A stretch of DNA of 64,000 bases from Subtercola endophyticus (GTDB taxonomy: Bacteria; Actinomycetota; Actinomycetes; Actinomycetales; Microbacteriaceae), in contig NZ_CP087997.1 in the NCBI RefSeq assembly GCF_021044565.1, positions 3,410,001 to 3,474,000 on the forward strand, given 5' to 3'. The notes beneath the pieces were generated by a model. It saw only the letters and a list, made by a program, of their open reading frames with translations, did not search any database and had not been told where the DNA came from. Made by a program: the position numbers and the translations under genes. This document shows positions 52,619 to 61,337 of this stretch, in pieces; positions within the stretch are counted from its first letter, which is position 1; each line of letters starts with the position of its first letter.

Positions 52619-53744
52619 CCTAGCTGTACTGCTCAGGGAGGTTGGTTAACCGGCTGATGGGTGGGTGGCTTCCGATGGCGGTGTGGGGTCTGTGGTGATT
52701 GTATTCATGGAGCCATGCGGGGAGGGCGTTTCGGCGCGCGGTTTCGGTGGGGTAGAACCGTTTGTAGGCCCACCCGTCGGCGAGGGTGCGGTGGAATCGT
52801 TCGATCTTCCCGTTCGTTTGGGGCCGGTACGGCCGGGTCTTTTTCGGTGTGATCCCGAGTTCCGCGCAGGTATCGCGCCAGAGATGCGACTTGTACGCTG
52901 ACCCGTTGTCGGAGAGCACTCGTTGCACAGTGACGCCGCGGACGGCGAACCAGGACACCGCCCGCTGCAGCACGGCCACGGCGGTGGCGGCGGTTTCATC
53001 GGCGTGGATCTCGGCGTACGCGACCCGGGAGTGGTCATCGATCACGGTGTGCACGAACTCTTTCCCCGGCCGGGGTTCATAACGAGCATCTCTGACAATC
53101 CCGACGGTAGCGGCCCGGTTCCGGCGACCTTGCTGCCGGCCAACGTATCGGTGCCCGCCCCCGTCAGGAATGTTGCCGAACTTCGTGACATCGACGTGGA
53201 TCAACGAGCCCGGAGTGTCATGTTCGTAGCGGCGGACGACCTCACCGGTGTGTTTATCGATGTAGCCGAGCCGGTTCAGCCGACACCGCACGAGAACGGC
53301 GTGCACTGTTGATGCTGGCATCCCGAGCTTCGCGCCGATCGCGACCGGGCCCAGGCGCTGCTTCCACCGCAGATGCCCAATTTTCCGCACGAGCTGCTGC
53401 CGGGTCCTGGTTGGGCTGTAGTGCGGACGAGAAGAACGATCCACGACACCCGCTGCGCCCATCGCCGCGTATCTGTCGGCCCAACGCTTCGCCGTAGGCC
53501 AGGAAACATTGAATTGCGCCGCGGCATGAGCGACGGGCCAGCCGTCATCGATTATCAGGCGCGCGATGCGGAGACGGTGACGTGGGGTGAGAGCTGCGTT
53601 AGCGTGAGACACGAGGGCCCTTTCAGGTCGGTAAGTGGTTGACTGAGCAACTCCACTTTCGCCCCGGGGGCCCTCACCCCATTCCAACAACTACAGCGAG
53701 TCGTCACACCGAATCAACCAACCTCCCTGAGCAGTACACCTAGC
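52619..53744 (-). mobile_element. Complete IS481-family insertion sequence with 6-bp duplication
   Basis: The element spans 52625-53738 (1,114 bp). Terminal inverted repeats begin TGTACTGCTCAGGGAGGTTG and are identical for 23 bases (52625-52647 and 53716-53738). The target CCTAGC is duplicated at 52619-52624 and 53739-53744. One intact transposase gene fills it. Exact ends and duplication indicate a recent insertion. Confidence 0.95.
52620..53612 (-). CDS. IS481-family transposase
   Basis: The transposase runs from a GTG at 53612 (SHANAALTPRHRLRIARLIID), giving about 330 residues. The N-terminal HTH region has WPVAHAAAQFNVSWPTAKRW. The DDE domain has SLIHVDVTKFGNI (first D), VLSDNGSAYKSHLW (second D) and RPYRPQTNGKIERFHRTL (E). 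The frame looks intact. The coding sequence runs out through the element's end, using a stop at 52620-52622 in the duplicated target. The same frame extends upstream to 53690, but that part is not needed for the family. Confidence 0.93.
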   Translation of the reverse strand: MSHANAALTPRHRLRIARLIIDDGWPVAHAAAQFNVSWPTAKRWADRYAAMGAAGVVDRSSRPHYSPTRTRQQLVRKIGHLRWKQRLGPVAIGAKLGMPASTVHAVLVRCRLNRLGYIDKHTGEVVRRYEHDTPGSLIHVDVTKFGNIPDGGGHRYVGRQQGRRNRAATVGIVRDARYEPRPGKEFVHTVIDDHSRVAYAEIHADETAATAVAVLQRAVSWFAVRGVTVQRVLSDNGSAYKSHLWRDTCAELGITPKKTRPYRPQTNGKIERFHRTLADGWAYKRFYPTETARRNALPAWLHEYNHHRPHTAIGSHPPISRLTNLPEQYS

Positions 53745-53831
53745 CGGGCATCCGCGACCCTGGCAGGTTTACGCGGAACGCTGGCGAGAATTCGCGGGGC
53801 TCGCCCCCGAGGTTCTTTCTATGCTGTTGAG

Positions 53832-54350
53832 ATGGTTATCGTTCCCGACACAAAAAACTGGACCTGGGTTCTCGAGCGGGCCTGCCCCGAGTGCGGCTTC
53901 GACTCCTCGGCGACGGCGGCAATCGACGTGCCGCGTCTCACTCGCGAGAACGCAGCGGCCTGGCCGGCCGTGCTCAAGCGCGCCGACGTCGCGGTGCGGC
54001 CCGACGCCGAGACCTGGTCAGCCCTCGAATACGGGGCCCACGTGCGCGACGTGTTCCGCATCTTCGCGGGACGACTCGCTCTGATGCTCGCCGAAGACGA
54101 CCCCGAGTTCGCCAACTGGGATCAGGATGCGACCGCCGTCGAAGAGCGCTACAACGAGCAAGACCCGGCTGTTGTCGCAGCCCAGCTCGTCGAGGCGGCC
54201 GAGTCGCTGGCCTCGGCGTTCGAGCGTGTGCCCGATGGTCAGTGGGGCCGCACCGGGCGCCGCAGCGACGGATCCGGTTTCACCGTCGACACCTTGGCGC
54301 GCTACTACATTCACGACCCCGTGCATCACCTCTTCGACGTGCACCGCTGA
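53832..54350 (+). CDS. DinB-superfamily protein
   Basis: A 172-residue four-helix protein. Candidate metal-binding histidines are in WSALEYGAHVRDVFRIFAGRL and in the late YYIHDPVHHLFDVH. It starts TKNWTWVLERACPECGFDS. The superfamily includes mycothiol- and bacillithiol-dependent transferases, which fits an organism likely to make mycothiol. The reaction is not known. It is transcribed alone and ends at a very long hairpin. Confidence 0.82.
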   Translation: MVIVPDTKNWTWVLERACPECGFDSSATAAIDVPRLTRENAAAWPAVLKRADVAVRPDAETWSALEYGAHVRDVFRIFAGRLALMLAEDDPEFANWDQDATAVEERYNEQDPAVVAAQLVEAAESLASAFERVPDGQWGRTGRRSDGSGFTVDTLARYYIHDPVHHLFDVHR

Positions 54351-54393
54351 CTCTGATCCGGTGCCCGGCGCCGGTCTGCGGCGCCGGTCTGCG

Positions 54394-54458
54394 CCGTCGA
54401 GCTACGGAATCGGGCGGGTGCGGCGGGCGACGACCCGCCCGATTCCGCAGCTCGACGG
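54394..54458. terminator. 26-bp inverted repeat between convergent genes
   Basis: CCGTCGAGCTACGGAATCGG... (54394-54419) and its inverted copy (54433-54458) match at 25 of 26 positions around a 13-base loop. The right arm ends exactly at the stop codon of the convergent hydrolase gene. A bidirectional terminator is likely. Confidence 0.8.
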
Positions 54459-55142
54459 CTATTCTTCGAGTTGCTCCTGCAGAAAGTAAGTCGAGCGGGC
54501 GAAGGCGAGAGCTGCGGCGTTCTTGTCGAGCCGGTCGAGCAGGGTGGCGTTGGCGAAAAAGCTCGAGGTTCCAACGTAGGTGTGCCGGCTGACCGGCGTG
54601 CCCATCTCCTTCAGGCGGCTCACGAACGAATCCGCCGGATGCCCGACGCCCCACTCGCCGTTTTCGCTGTAGTTGAGCAGCACGGGGCAGGGCACGATGC
54701 CCGGCTCGTCGTCGCCGAGGCCGGCGCAGTAGGCGATGACCGCGTCGACCGAACCCGACTGCGCCAACCTCAGAGCGAGCCAGCCGCCCACCTCGAAACC
54801 GAGAAGCCCGACCTTCGTGCTCTGACTCTGGATGCTCGCGTCGGGTGCCCCGTCGAAGCCGTGCCCGCGCCCCAACTCGACGGCGTCTTCGAGAGCGGCC
54901 AGCGCGAAGCCGATGTCGATGCCGCCCCGCAACTCGTCGGCCCCCTCGGCCTCGATGGTGGCTAGACCGTTGAAGAGGTCGGGCACGACGACGTAGAAAT
55001 CACGACTGGCCAGTGCCGTTGCGTACGACTCGAGGTAGGGCAAGCGCCCGAAGCTGTCGTGCACGACGACTACCGAAGGGTTTCCCGGTGTTCCGAAGGT
55101 CAGTGGCCAGCTCGGCGACGGAATGTCGATGAACTCAGGCAC
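54459..55142 (-). CDS. Dienelactone-hydrolase-like protein without the catalytic Cys
   Basis: A 227-residue protein with the dienelactone hydrolase fold (PSVVVVHDSFGRLPYLESYATAL, PDLFNG, VGLLGFEVGGWLALRLA). In the family the elbow reads GFCxGG; here it is GFEVGG, Glu replacing the nucleophile. The usual C-terminal His motif (Y.ga.HgF) is replaced by YVGTSSFFAN. The Asp/Glu arm is also unclear. It is probably not a classical hydrolase and may bind a ligand or act differently. Its start lies inside the end of the upstream SRPBCC gene, an eight-base overlap. Confidence 0.8.
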   Translation of the reverse strand: MPEFIDIPSPSWPLTFGTPGNPSVVVVHDSFGRLPYLESYATALASRDFYVVVPDLFNGLATIEAEGADELRGGIDIGFALAALEDAVELGRGHGFDGAPDASIQSQSTKVGLLGFEVGGWLALRLAQSGSVDAVIAYCAGLGDDEPGIVPCPVLLNYSENGEWGVGHPADSFVSRLKEMGTPVSRHTYVGTSSFFANATLLDRLDKNAAALAFARSTYFLQEQLEE

Positions 55143-55692
55143 TCTCGCGCTCCGCGCCGTCGGCCCGGCGTTCGTCGACGATGGCGGCCAGTACGTTGCG
55201 CATCGATCGTCGCATGTACCGCATCCAGAGCGGGCCGATCAGCCGCCGAACGACGAACGTGCGCCCCGGCAGAGGGCGGTAGGCGTAGGCCCACGTGATG
55301 CGGGTGCGGCCGGTGGTGCCGGGCGCGTAGGTCCAGCGGGCCGTCGCGTCAGAGACGATGTGGCTCAGTAGACCCGTGAATTTGGTGACGTCGTAGTCGA
55401 AGTAGCCGGTCGAGGCTTCGCCGGGCGGCGTTGTCTCGTGGGCGCTGTGCGGGCGAACGTACCGCACGATCTCTTCGCGAAAGGTGCCCCCGTCTGAGAG
55501 ACGCACCGTTCGCGAATCGCCGATGCGGTCGTACGTCTCGCCATGATTCTCCGCTGAGGTGACGGCGGGAAGCACCCCGGCGAATCCGGTGAAGAGCGTG
55601 CTGTCGTCGCGCGGCACCACCACGTCGAAGGCGAACCGTGGCTCAGAGAAGCTCACGCCCACGACGGTGAACAGAACCGGCTTCGGTTGCAT
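55135..55692 (-). CDS. SRPBCC-like protein
   Basis: A 185-residue protein with a probable START/polyketide-cyclase fold: FVVVGVS-type strand at the start (VLFTVVGVSFSEPRFAFDVVVP), GETYDRIGDSRTVRLSDGG, TARWTYAPGTTGRTRITWAYAYRPLP and a long C-terminal helix (RRLIGPLWMRYMRRSMRNVL). The last part resembles lipid- or polyketide-binding members. It overlaps the degenerate hydrolase gene by eight bases and is likely co-translated with it. Confidence 0.7.
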   Translation of the reverse strand: MQPKPVLFTVVGVSFSEPRFAFDVVVPRDDSTLFTGFAGVLPAVTSAENHGETYDRIGDSRTVRLSDGGTFREEIVRYVRPHSAHETTPPGEASTGYFDYDVTKFTGLLSHIVSDATARWTYAPGTTGRTRITWAYAYRPLPGRTFVVRRLIGPLWMRYMRRSMRNVLAAIVDERRADGAERESA

Positions 55693-55860
55693 AAGTGAGG
55701 CTCTCCGCGAGGGGTCGAATCAGTACATCCACTCTACGACGTACCGCTCGGCAGTGTGTTTTCGGGTTGCAGGGCGCCCTCGCGCCGCGGGCGCGTCGCC
55801 TAAACTAGAGGCGTCGACCCCGAGCAGCCGGCGAGCATTCTCGCCTTCGATGGTCGGCCA

Positions 55861-57240
55861 GTGAGGTTCAGCGTGTCTTCTGCGCGCATTCGTTTCTTCG
55901 GCTCGTACGCCGACATTCTGCGGGTCCCCGGTTCGGTGCAGTTCGTCGCGGCCGGCTGGCTCGGCCGCATTCTGCGCTCGACGTCGGGCATAGCCACGAT
56001 TCTGCTGGTCGCGGGCCAGACCGGCAGCTTCGCCCTCGCGGGTGCCGTCGCCGGAACCATCGTGCTCGGCATCGCCGTCGGTGGCCCGCTGTGGTCGAGG
56101 GCGGTGGATGCCCGGGGCCAGCGTCTCATCGTGCCGTTCAGCCTGGCGGCTACCCTGGTCGCGGCCGCCGCGCTGGTGACGACCGTGCTGCTCGGCGCCC
56201 CCGTCGCGACCTGGTTCGTGTCGGCGTTCGCCCTCGGAGCGGTGTCGATCGACATGGGATCACTCGTTCGTGCACGCTGGCGCTACCTGCTGTCGGCCCC
56301 TGCCGAGCAGCACACCTCCCTCGCGCTCGAATCGGTGAGCGACGAACTCGTGTTCGTGGTCGGCCCGCCGGTGGTCACACTCGTCGCGGCGACGGCCGGT
56401 ACCGTGGTGGGTTTCGCGGCCGGAGTGCTGGCGACGCTGGTGGGTGGCTTCTGGCTGTGGTCGCAGAAGAAGACCACGCCACCGGTGCGCGGGCGCCGCG
56501 TCACCGACGCCGTGGTCGGCGCCCAGTCCGCGAACAATGCGCCGTCTGCGGTCGGCGCCCTAGCCGCGATCGACCCCGCGGCCGCGATCGGCTCCTCGTC
56601 TGCGCAGGGTCGTCGCCGCTTGCGCCTGCCGTCTGGCGTTGCACCCCTGTTGCCCATCTACCTGGCGGTCGGGGTCGTCTTCGCGTCGATCGATGTCGGC
56701 GCCGTGGGGGTTTCGCGTGAGGCCGGGCAGACCTGGCTCGCAGGAGTCATTCTCGCTGTCTTCGCCGTCGGCAGCGTCGTGGCAGGCTTCGCGTTCGGTC
56801 CGCTCAGCGCCCACTGGGCACCGACCACGCGAGTGCTGGTCAGTACGGTGGCCTATGCCGTGGTGGTGCCGAGCCTGCTGTTCTTTCACACACCGGCCGT
56901 GGTCGCCAGTCTGATCTTCGTGGCCGGGCTGGTCACAACTCCGGTTCTCATCTCCGGCACGTCGCTCATCGCGTCACGAGTCGACGAGTCGCGGCTGACC
57001 GAAGCGCTCACCTGGCCGTCGATCGGTCTATCGCTCGGAGTCACCGTGGGCGGCGCCATCACCGGCATTGCCATCGACGGCGGCTCCGCGTTCAGTGCGT
57101 TCGTCGTGTCGGCGTGCGCTGCCGCCGCCGTCGGTCTCTTCGGGCTGGTGCATGCGGCGATCTGGCGCCGCCGAGCATCCGCCGTTGGGCTGGCTGCGGA
57201 GGCGTCAGATGATGTCGCTGCCGACGCAACGGCTCCCTGA
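55861..57240 (+). CDS. MFS transporter
   Basis: A 459-residue protein with about 12 TM helices, opening ADILRVPGSVQFVAAGWLGRI. A cytoplasmic central loop of about 60 residues (QKKTTPPVRGRRVTD...) separates the two bundles. No substrate-specific motif is seen. The GTG at 55861 lies close to a preceding short low-GC patch. It converges with the phosphoketolase gene, five bases apart. Confidence 0.85.
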   Translation: MRFSVSSARIRFFGSYADILRVPGSVQFVAAGWLGRILRSTSGIATILLVAGQTGSFALAGAVAGTIVLGIAVGGPLWSRAVDARGQRLIVPFSLAATLVAAAALVTTVLLGAPVATWFVSAFALGAVSIDMGSLVRARWRYLLSAPAEQHTSLALESVSDELVFVVGPPVVTLVAATAGTVVGFAAGVLATLVGGFWLWSQKKTTPPVRGRRVTDAVVGAQSANNAPSAVGALAAIDPAAAIGSSSAQGRRRLRLPSGVAPLLPIYLAVGVVFASIDVGAVGVSREAGQTWLAGVILAVFAVGSVVAGFAFGPLSAHWAPTTRVLVSTVAYAVVVPSLLFFHTPAVVASLIFVAGLVTTPVLISGTSLIASRVDESRLTEALTWPSIGLSLGVTVGGAITGIAIDGGSAFSAFVVSACAAAAVGLFGLVHAAIWRRRASAVGLAAEASDDVAADATAP

Positions 57241-57245
57241 GCGGG

Positions 57246-59765
57246 TCACACGTTGTCACCCCCGGTATCGTCGGCCGTCGTGCTCTGCTGCGAGAGGCCC
57301 GTTCCGTTCGATCGAGACCAGCTCCAGTCGGCCACGATGGGGATGTCTTCGCCATGCTCGCGCGTATATGCCCGTGCGCGCATACGGGCGTCTTGCATCT
57401 CTTGCCGCAGTTCGGCGGCCACCACGGCGAGGCCGGGCACGCGATCGATGACATCCATCACGAGGTGATACCTGTCGAGGTCGTTCAGCATCACCATGTC
57501 GAACGGCGTCGTGGTTGTGCCCTCCTCTTTGTAGCCGCTCACGTGCAGGTTGACATGCCCCGTGCGGCGGTACGTAAGCCGATGGATGAGCGACGGGTAC
57601 CCGTGATAGGCGAAAACTACGGGCTTGTCGGTGGTGAAGATGGTGTCGAACTCCTTGTCGGCGAGACCGTGCGGATGCTCGCTGGCCGACTGCAGCCGCA
57701 TGAGGTCGATCACGTTCACGACCCGCACCTTCAGCTGCGGGAGGTGCTCGCGTAACAGAGCGGCCGCGGCGAGTGTCTCGAGTGCGGGCACGTCTCCGGC
57801 GCAGGCGAGCACCACGTCGGGTTCTTCGCCGGCGACCTCTGTGCCCGCCCACGGCCAGATGCCGAGTCCGCGAGTGCAGTGCGCGACGGCCTCAGGCATC
57901 GTGAGCCAGTTCGGGGCCGGCTGCTTTCCGGCGACGACCACGTTGATGTAGTCGACCGAGCGCAGGCAGTGGTCGTACGTGCTGAGCAGGGTGTTCGCGT
58001 CGACCGGCAGGTAGACCCGCACGACGTCGGCCTTCTTGTTGACCATGTGGTCGATGAAGCCGGGGTCTTGGTGGCTGAAGCCGTTGTGGTCTTGCCGCCA
58101 GACGTGAGACGAGAGCAGGTAGTTCAACGAGGAGATGGAGCGGCGCCACGGAATGGTACGTGAGACCTTCAGCCACTTGGCGTGCTGGTTCGCCATCGAG
58201 TCGATGATGTGAATGAACGCCTCGTAACAGTTGAACAGGCCGTGCCGGCCGGTCAGCAGATACCCTTCGAGCCAGCCTTCGCACTGATGCTCCGAGAGCA
58301 TCTCCATCACCCTGCCGGCGCGGGCGAGGTGCTCGTCGATCGGCCAGATGGCCGAGTTCCACTGCTTCTCGGTGCTCTTGTAGACCCCTTGCAACCGATT
58401 GGAGGCGGTTTCATCGGGGCCGAAGATACGAAAGTTGTCGGGGTTCTTCTCGATGACGTCGGCGAGCCAATCGCCCAGCACCTTCGTGGCCGAGTCGTCG
58501 GTGGCACCCGGGCTCGGCACGTCGACCCCGTAGTCGCGAAAGTCGGGTAGATCGAGTTCGCGCCGCAACAGGCCCCCGTTCGCGAAGGGAGTGGCGCTCA
58601 TGCGCAGCTCACCGCGTGGTGCCAGGTCGGTGATGAAGTCGAAGGGTGCCCCGCTCTCGTCGAAGAGCTCTTCGGGCTTGTACTTCTTCAGCCAGTCTTC
58701 GAGAATGCGCGTGTGCGCTTCGGTGTCGCGGGCATTCGCCAGCGGAACCTGGTGCGCGCGCCAGGTGTTCTCGACGGGCAGGCCGTCGATCTCCTTCGGG
58801 CAGGTCCAGCCTTTCGGAGTGCGCAAGATGATCATGGGCCACCGAGCTGTGCCGGTGAGACTGCCGTCTGCGGCCTGGCGTTTGATCTCGGCGATCTCGT
58901 TGAGCACCTCGTCGAGCGTTTCAGCCATGCGCTGGTGCACGAGCAGGGGATCTTCGTCGTCGAAACCGCCGGAGACGATGTGCGGGTTGTGCCCGTAGCC
59001 CCGCATGAGGTCGAGCAGTTCGTCTTCGGGGATGCGCGCCAGAACAGTCGGGTTGGCGATCTTGTAGCCGTTCAGATGCAGAATCGGCAGTACGACGCCG
59101 TCTTGAGCGGCGTCGAGAAACTTGTTCGAGTGCCAGCTCGTCGCCAGCGGGCCGGTCTCGGCCTCGCCGTCGCCGATGACGCACGCCACCAACAGGTTCG
59201 GGTTGTCGAAGGCAGCGCCGTAGGCGTGGCTGAGCGAGTATCCGAGCTCACCGCCCTCGTGAATCGAGCCCGGCGTCTCGGGCGAGTCGTGGCTGGGAAT
59301 GCCGCCGGGAAACGAGAACTGCCGAAAGAGCCGCCGCATGCCCTCTTCGTTTTTGCCGATGGGGGAGTAGACCTCGGAGTACGTGCCGTCGAGGTAAGCG
59401 TTCGCCACCATGCCAGGACCACCATGCCCCGGGCCGGTGACGTAGAGCGTAGCCTGTTCGCGCTGCTGAATGATGCGGTTGAGGTGCGCGTAGACGAAGT
59501 TCAGGCCCGGCGTGGTGCCCCAGTGCCCGAGCAAGCGAGGCTTGATGTCGTCGCGACTCAGGGGCTCTTTCAGCAGCGGATTGTCGAGCAGGTAGATCTG
59601 CCCGATAGAGAGGTAGTTGGCTGCGCGCCACCAGGCGTTGACCCTCTGCAGTTCTTCGCCTTCGAGTCGTTCTGGGGCCCGAACGGGCCACGGCTGCGAC
59701 GCTCCGTGTGACGTCTGAGCCTCGATGCCGTCAAAGGTCGTCGAGACCTCGGCTGTGTCTGTCAT
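57246..59765 (-). CDS. xfp: Xylulose-5-phosphate/fructose-6-phosphate phosphoketolase
   Basis: An 839-residue thiamine-dependent enzyme splitting xylulose-5-P (or fructose-6-P) with phosphate to acetyl-phosphate and a shorter sugar phosphate. Signatures: [56 protein letters not shown] and the C-terminal [15 protein letters not shown]. Length is normal. The ATG at 59765 has AGGAGGG seven bases upstream. No acetate kinase or phosphotransacetylase is adjacent, so the acetyl-phosphate route must be completed elsewhere. Upstream is the IS1595 element. Confidence 0.96.
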   Translation of the reverse strand: MTDTAEVSTTFDGIEAQTSHGASQPWPVRAPERLEGEELQRVNAWWRAANYLSIGQIYLLDNPLLKEPLSRDDIKPRLLGHWGTTPGLNFVYAHLNRIIQQREQATLYVTGPGHGGPGMVANAYLDGTYSEVYSPIGKNEEGMRRLFRQFSFPGGIPSHDSPETPGSIHEGGELGYSLSHAYGAAFDNPNLLVACVIGDGEAETGPLATSWHSNKFLDAAQDGVVLPILHLNGYKIANPTVLARIPEDELLDLMRGYGHNPHIVSGGFDDEDPLLVHQRMAETLDEVLNEIAEIKRQAADGSLTGTARWPMIILRTPKGWTCPKEIDGLPVENTWRAHQVPLANARDTEAHTRILEDWLKKYKPEELFDESGAPFDFITDLAPRGELRMSATPFANGGLLRRELDLPDFRDYGVDVPSPGATDDSATKVLGDWLADVIEKNPDNFRIFGPDETASNRLQGVYKSTEKQWNSAIWPIDEHLARAGRVMEMLSEHQCEGWLEGYLLTGRHGLFNCYEAFIHIIDSMANQHAKWLKVSRTIPWRRSISSLNYLLSSHVWRQDHNGFSHQDPGFIDHMVNKKADVVRVYLPVDANTLLSTYDHCLRSVDYINVVVAGKQPAPNWLTMPEAVAHCTRGLGIWPWAGTEVAGEEPDVVLACAGDVPALETLAAAALLREHLPQLKVRVVNVIDLMRLQSASEHPHGLADKEFDTIFTTDKPVVFAYHGYPSLIHRLTYRRTGHVNLHVSGYKEEGTTTTPFDMVMLNDLDRYHLVMDVIDRVPGLAVVAAELRQEMQDARMRARAYTREHGEDIPIVADWSWSRSNGTGLSQQSTTADDTGGDNV

Positions 59766-59979
59766 GACTGAACCCTCCTGTGTGCGGGCAGTGCCCACTC
59801 GGCATGGTCTATCTGCCTCAGCCTAGGCATGCCGCCTGGTAGAGGCCAGAGGCGCAATGGTGTCGAGCAGGCCAACACCGCTTGAACACACGAATGAGGC
59901 TCGGTGCGCGTCGAGGGCGATTGAAGAGAACATCGAACATATGTACTGGGTATCTGCTTGGGTGAAGTAACCTTTGAGT

Positions 59980-60933
59980 ATGGCTGAACATTCGGGCCCG
60001 TTGCCTGGTGTGGACTATCCAGGAACATTTCCTGAATTCCAGGAGTGGTTCTCGACCGAGCGGGGTTGTTTTGATTTCCTCGCTGGTTTGCGGTGGCCGG
60101 GTGGGTTCGTGTGCCCGAAGTGCGATGCGACTAAGTTTTGGCGCACGGGCGACGGGTTGTGGATGTGTCGGGTCTGTCAGCGGCGCACGTCGGTGACGGC
60201 GGGCACGCTCTTTGATCGCACTCGTACGCCGTTGCAGACCTGGTTCGCTGCGGCGTGGTTCATCACGGCGCAGAAGAACGGGGTCTCGGCTCTCGGGTTG
60301 CAGCGGGTGTTGGGGTTGAAGTCGTATGAGACGGCGTGGGCGTGGATGCATAAGTTCCGGCGTGCGATGGTGATCCCGGGCCGTGATGTACTCACGGGCA
60401 CGGTCGAGGTCGATGAGACCTTCGTCGGCGGCATCAGCCGCGGCAACGCGGGCCGTTCCTCGTCCAAGCTCGGTGTGATGGTTGCCGCGGAAATGCTCGG
60501 CCCCAGAAAACTCGGCCGAATCCGGTTGGAGCCGACACTGAAAGAACCGCTCGCGCTCGTCACGTTCGCCACGCGTACCGTCGAGCCGGGGTCGAGGATC
60601 AAAACGGACGGCGCGAGAGAGTTACGCCGGCTGTCGGGGCTGGGCTATCAGCATGATTACTACACGCAGCTCGGTGGTACGAAACCTGCGCATGTTGACC
60701 TGCCCGGGGTGCATATCGTTGCGTCGTTGTTGAAGCGTTGGTTGCAGGGAACACTGCAATATGGGGCATCCTCTGATCACCTCGCGTACTACCTGGACGA
60801 GTTCACATTCCGCTTCAACCGGCGTTCCGCGAAAAACAGGGGCCTGCTGTTCTACCGGCTGATGAGCCAGGCGGTGAACACCGAACCCCACCCGCTGCCC
60901 AGCCTCGTTAGCGATCAACCCCTCTGGGAGTGA
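59980..60933 (+). CDS. IS1595-family transposase
   Basis: A 317-residue transposase. The N-terminal zinc-binding domain has FVCPKCDATKFW and WMCRVCQRRTS (two CxxC pairs). The DDE/N-type domain has GTVEVDETFVGG (first D), RIKTDGARELRR (second D) and late DHLAYYLDEFTFRFNRR, matching the IS1595 layout. The frame is intact. ATG at 59980 is used; 59974 is two codons earlier. Confidence 0.93.
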   Translation: MAEHSGPLPGVDYPGTFPEFQEWFSTERGCFDFLAGLRWPGGFVCPKCDATKFWRTGDGLWMCRVCQRRTSVTAGTLFDRTRTPLQTWFAAAWFITAQKNGVSALGLQRVLGLKSYETAWAWMHKFRRAMVIPGRDVLTGTVEVDETFVGGISRGNAGRSSSKLGVMVAAEMLGPRKLGRIRLEPTLKEPLALVTFATRTVEPGSRIKTDGARELRRLSGLGYQHDYYTQLGGTKPAHVDLPGVHIVASLLKRWLQGTLQYGASSDHLAYYLDEFTFRFNRRSAKNRGLLFYRLMSQAVNTEPHPLPSLVSDQPLWE

Positions 60934-60950
60934 ATCGAGCGATGCACTCG

Positions 60951-61247
60951 CTACATTCGGCGGTGCCCATTCATGACGCGAAGTACAACCCTGGCCAACG
61001 TCCACGCTGCAACAGGGATTGCAATGGCAAAAGGAAGCCCGAAGGTGATCGCAGCTTGGATATCACTCTTCATGGCAGAGTCCGGTAGAAAGTGCACAAC
61101 AACTGAGAAGATCAATACGGGCGTGAAGACCCACCAGAATGCCGATCGCGACCGATGGAGAATTCGATACCAGCGATCTCGTCCAGCCGCCCTTGACACC
61201 GCCGACTTTTTTGCATCCTCAATCGCAGAAGATCGCCAAGCATTCAT
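60951..61247 (-). CDS. IS1595 passenger: small two-TM membrane protein
   Basis: A 98-residue protein inside the element, between the transposase stop and the right end, on the opposite strand. A charged N-terminus (AWRSSAIEDAKKSAVSRAAGRDRWYRIL) is followed by two TM helices (AFWWVFTPVLIFSVVVHFL and AITFGLPFAIAIPVAAWTLA) and a basic C-terminus. It matches no family I recognise. IS1595 elements are known to carry passenger genes, so it is likely real, but no function can be given. Confidence 0.65.
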   Translation of the reverse strand: MNAWRSSAIEDAKKSAVSRAAGRDRWYRILHRSRSAFWWVFTPVLIFSVVVHFLPDSAMKSDIQAAITFGLPFAIAIPVAAWTLARVVLRVMNGHRRM

Positions 61248-61325
61248 TGCTTCATCATAGTTGAGTGATTATCATTACGTTTGCTTCACCTAAGCAGATA
61301 CCCAGTACATATGTTCGAAACTCGC

Positions 61326-61331
61326 TAGAGT
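61326..61331 (+). promoter_or_regulatory. alkB -10 element and remnant SOS half-site
   Basis: TAGAGT lies seven bases before the alkB ATG, with no clear Shine-Dalgarno, so a leaderless message is likely. GTTCGA (61313-61318) just upstream is the right half of a LexA-type box. Its left half TCGAAC is at 59933-59938, on the far side of the IS1595 element. Confidence 0.55.
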
Positions 61332-61337
61332 CGGAGT

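Larger units (their letters stand above)
59937..61314 (+). mobile_element. Complete IS1595-family element with passenger gene
   Basis: The element spans about 59945-61306 (1,362 bp) and is flanked by direct copies of ACATATGT (59937-59944 and 61307-61314). Its ends are inverted repeats ACTGGGTATCTGCTT(G/A)GGTG. It holds a complete transposase and, beyond it on the other strand, a small membrane-protein gene. Base composition is lower in GC than the surrounding chromosome. The element is inserted in a LexA-type palindrome upstream of alkB. Confidence 0.93.
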
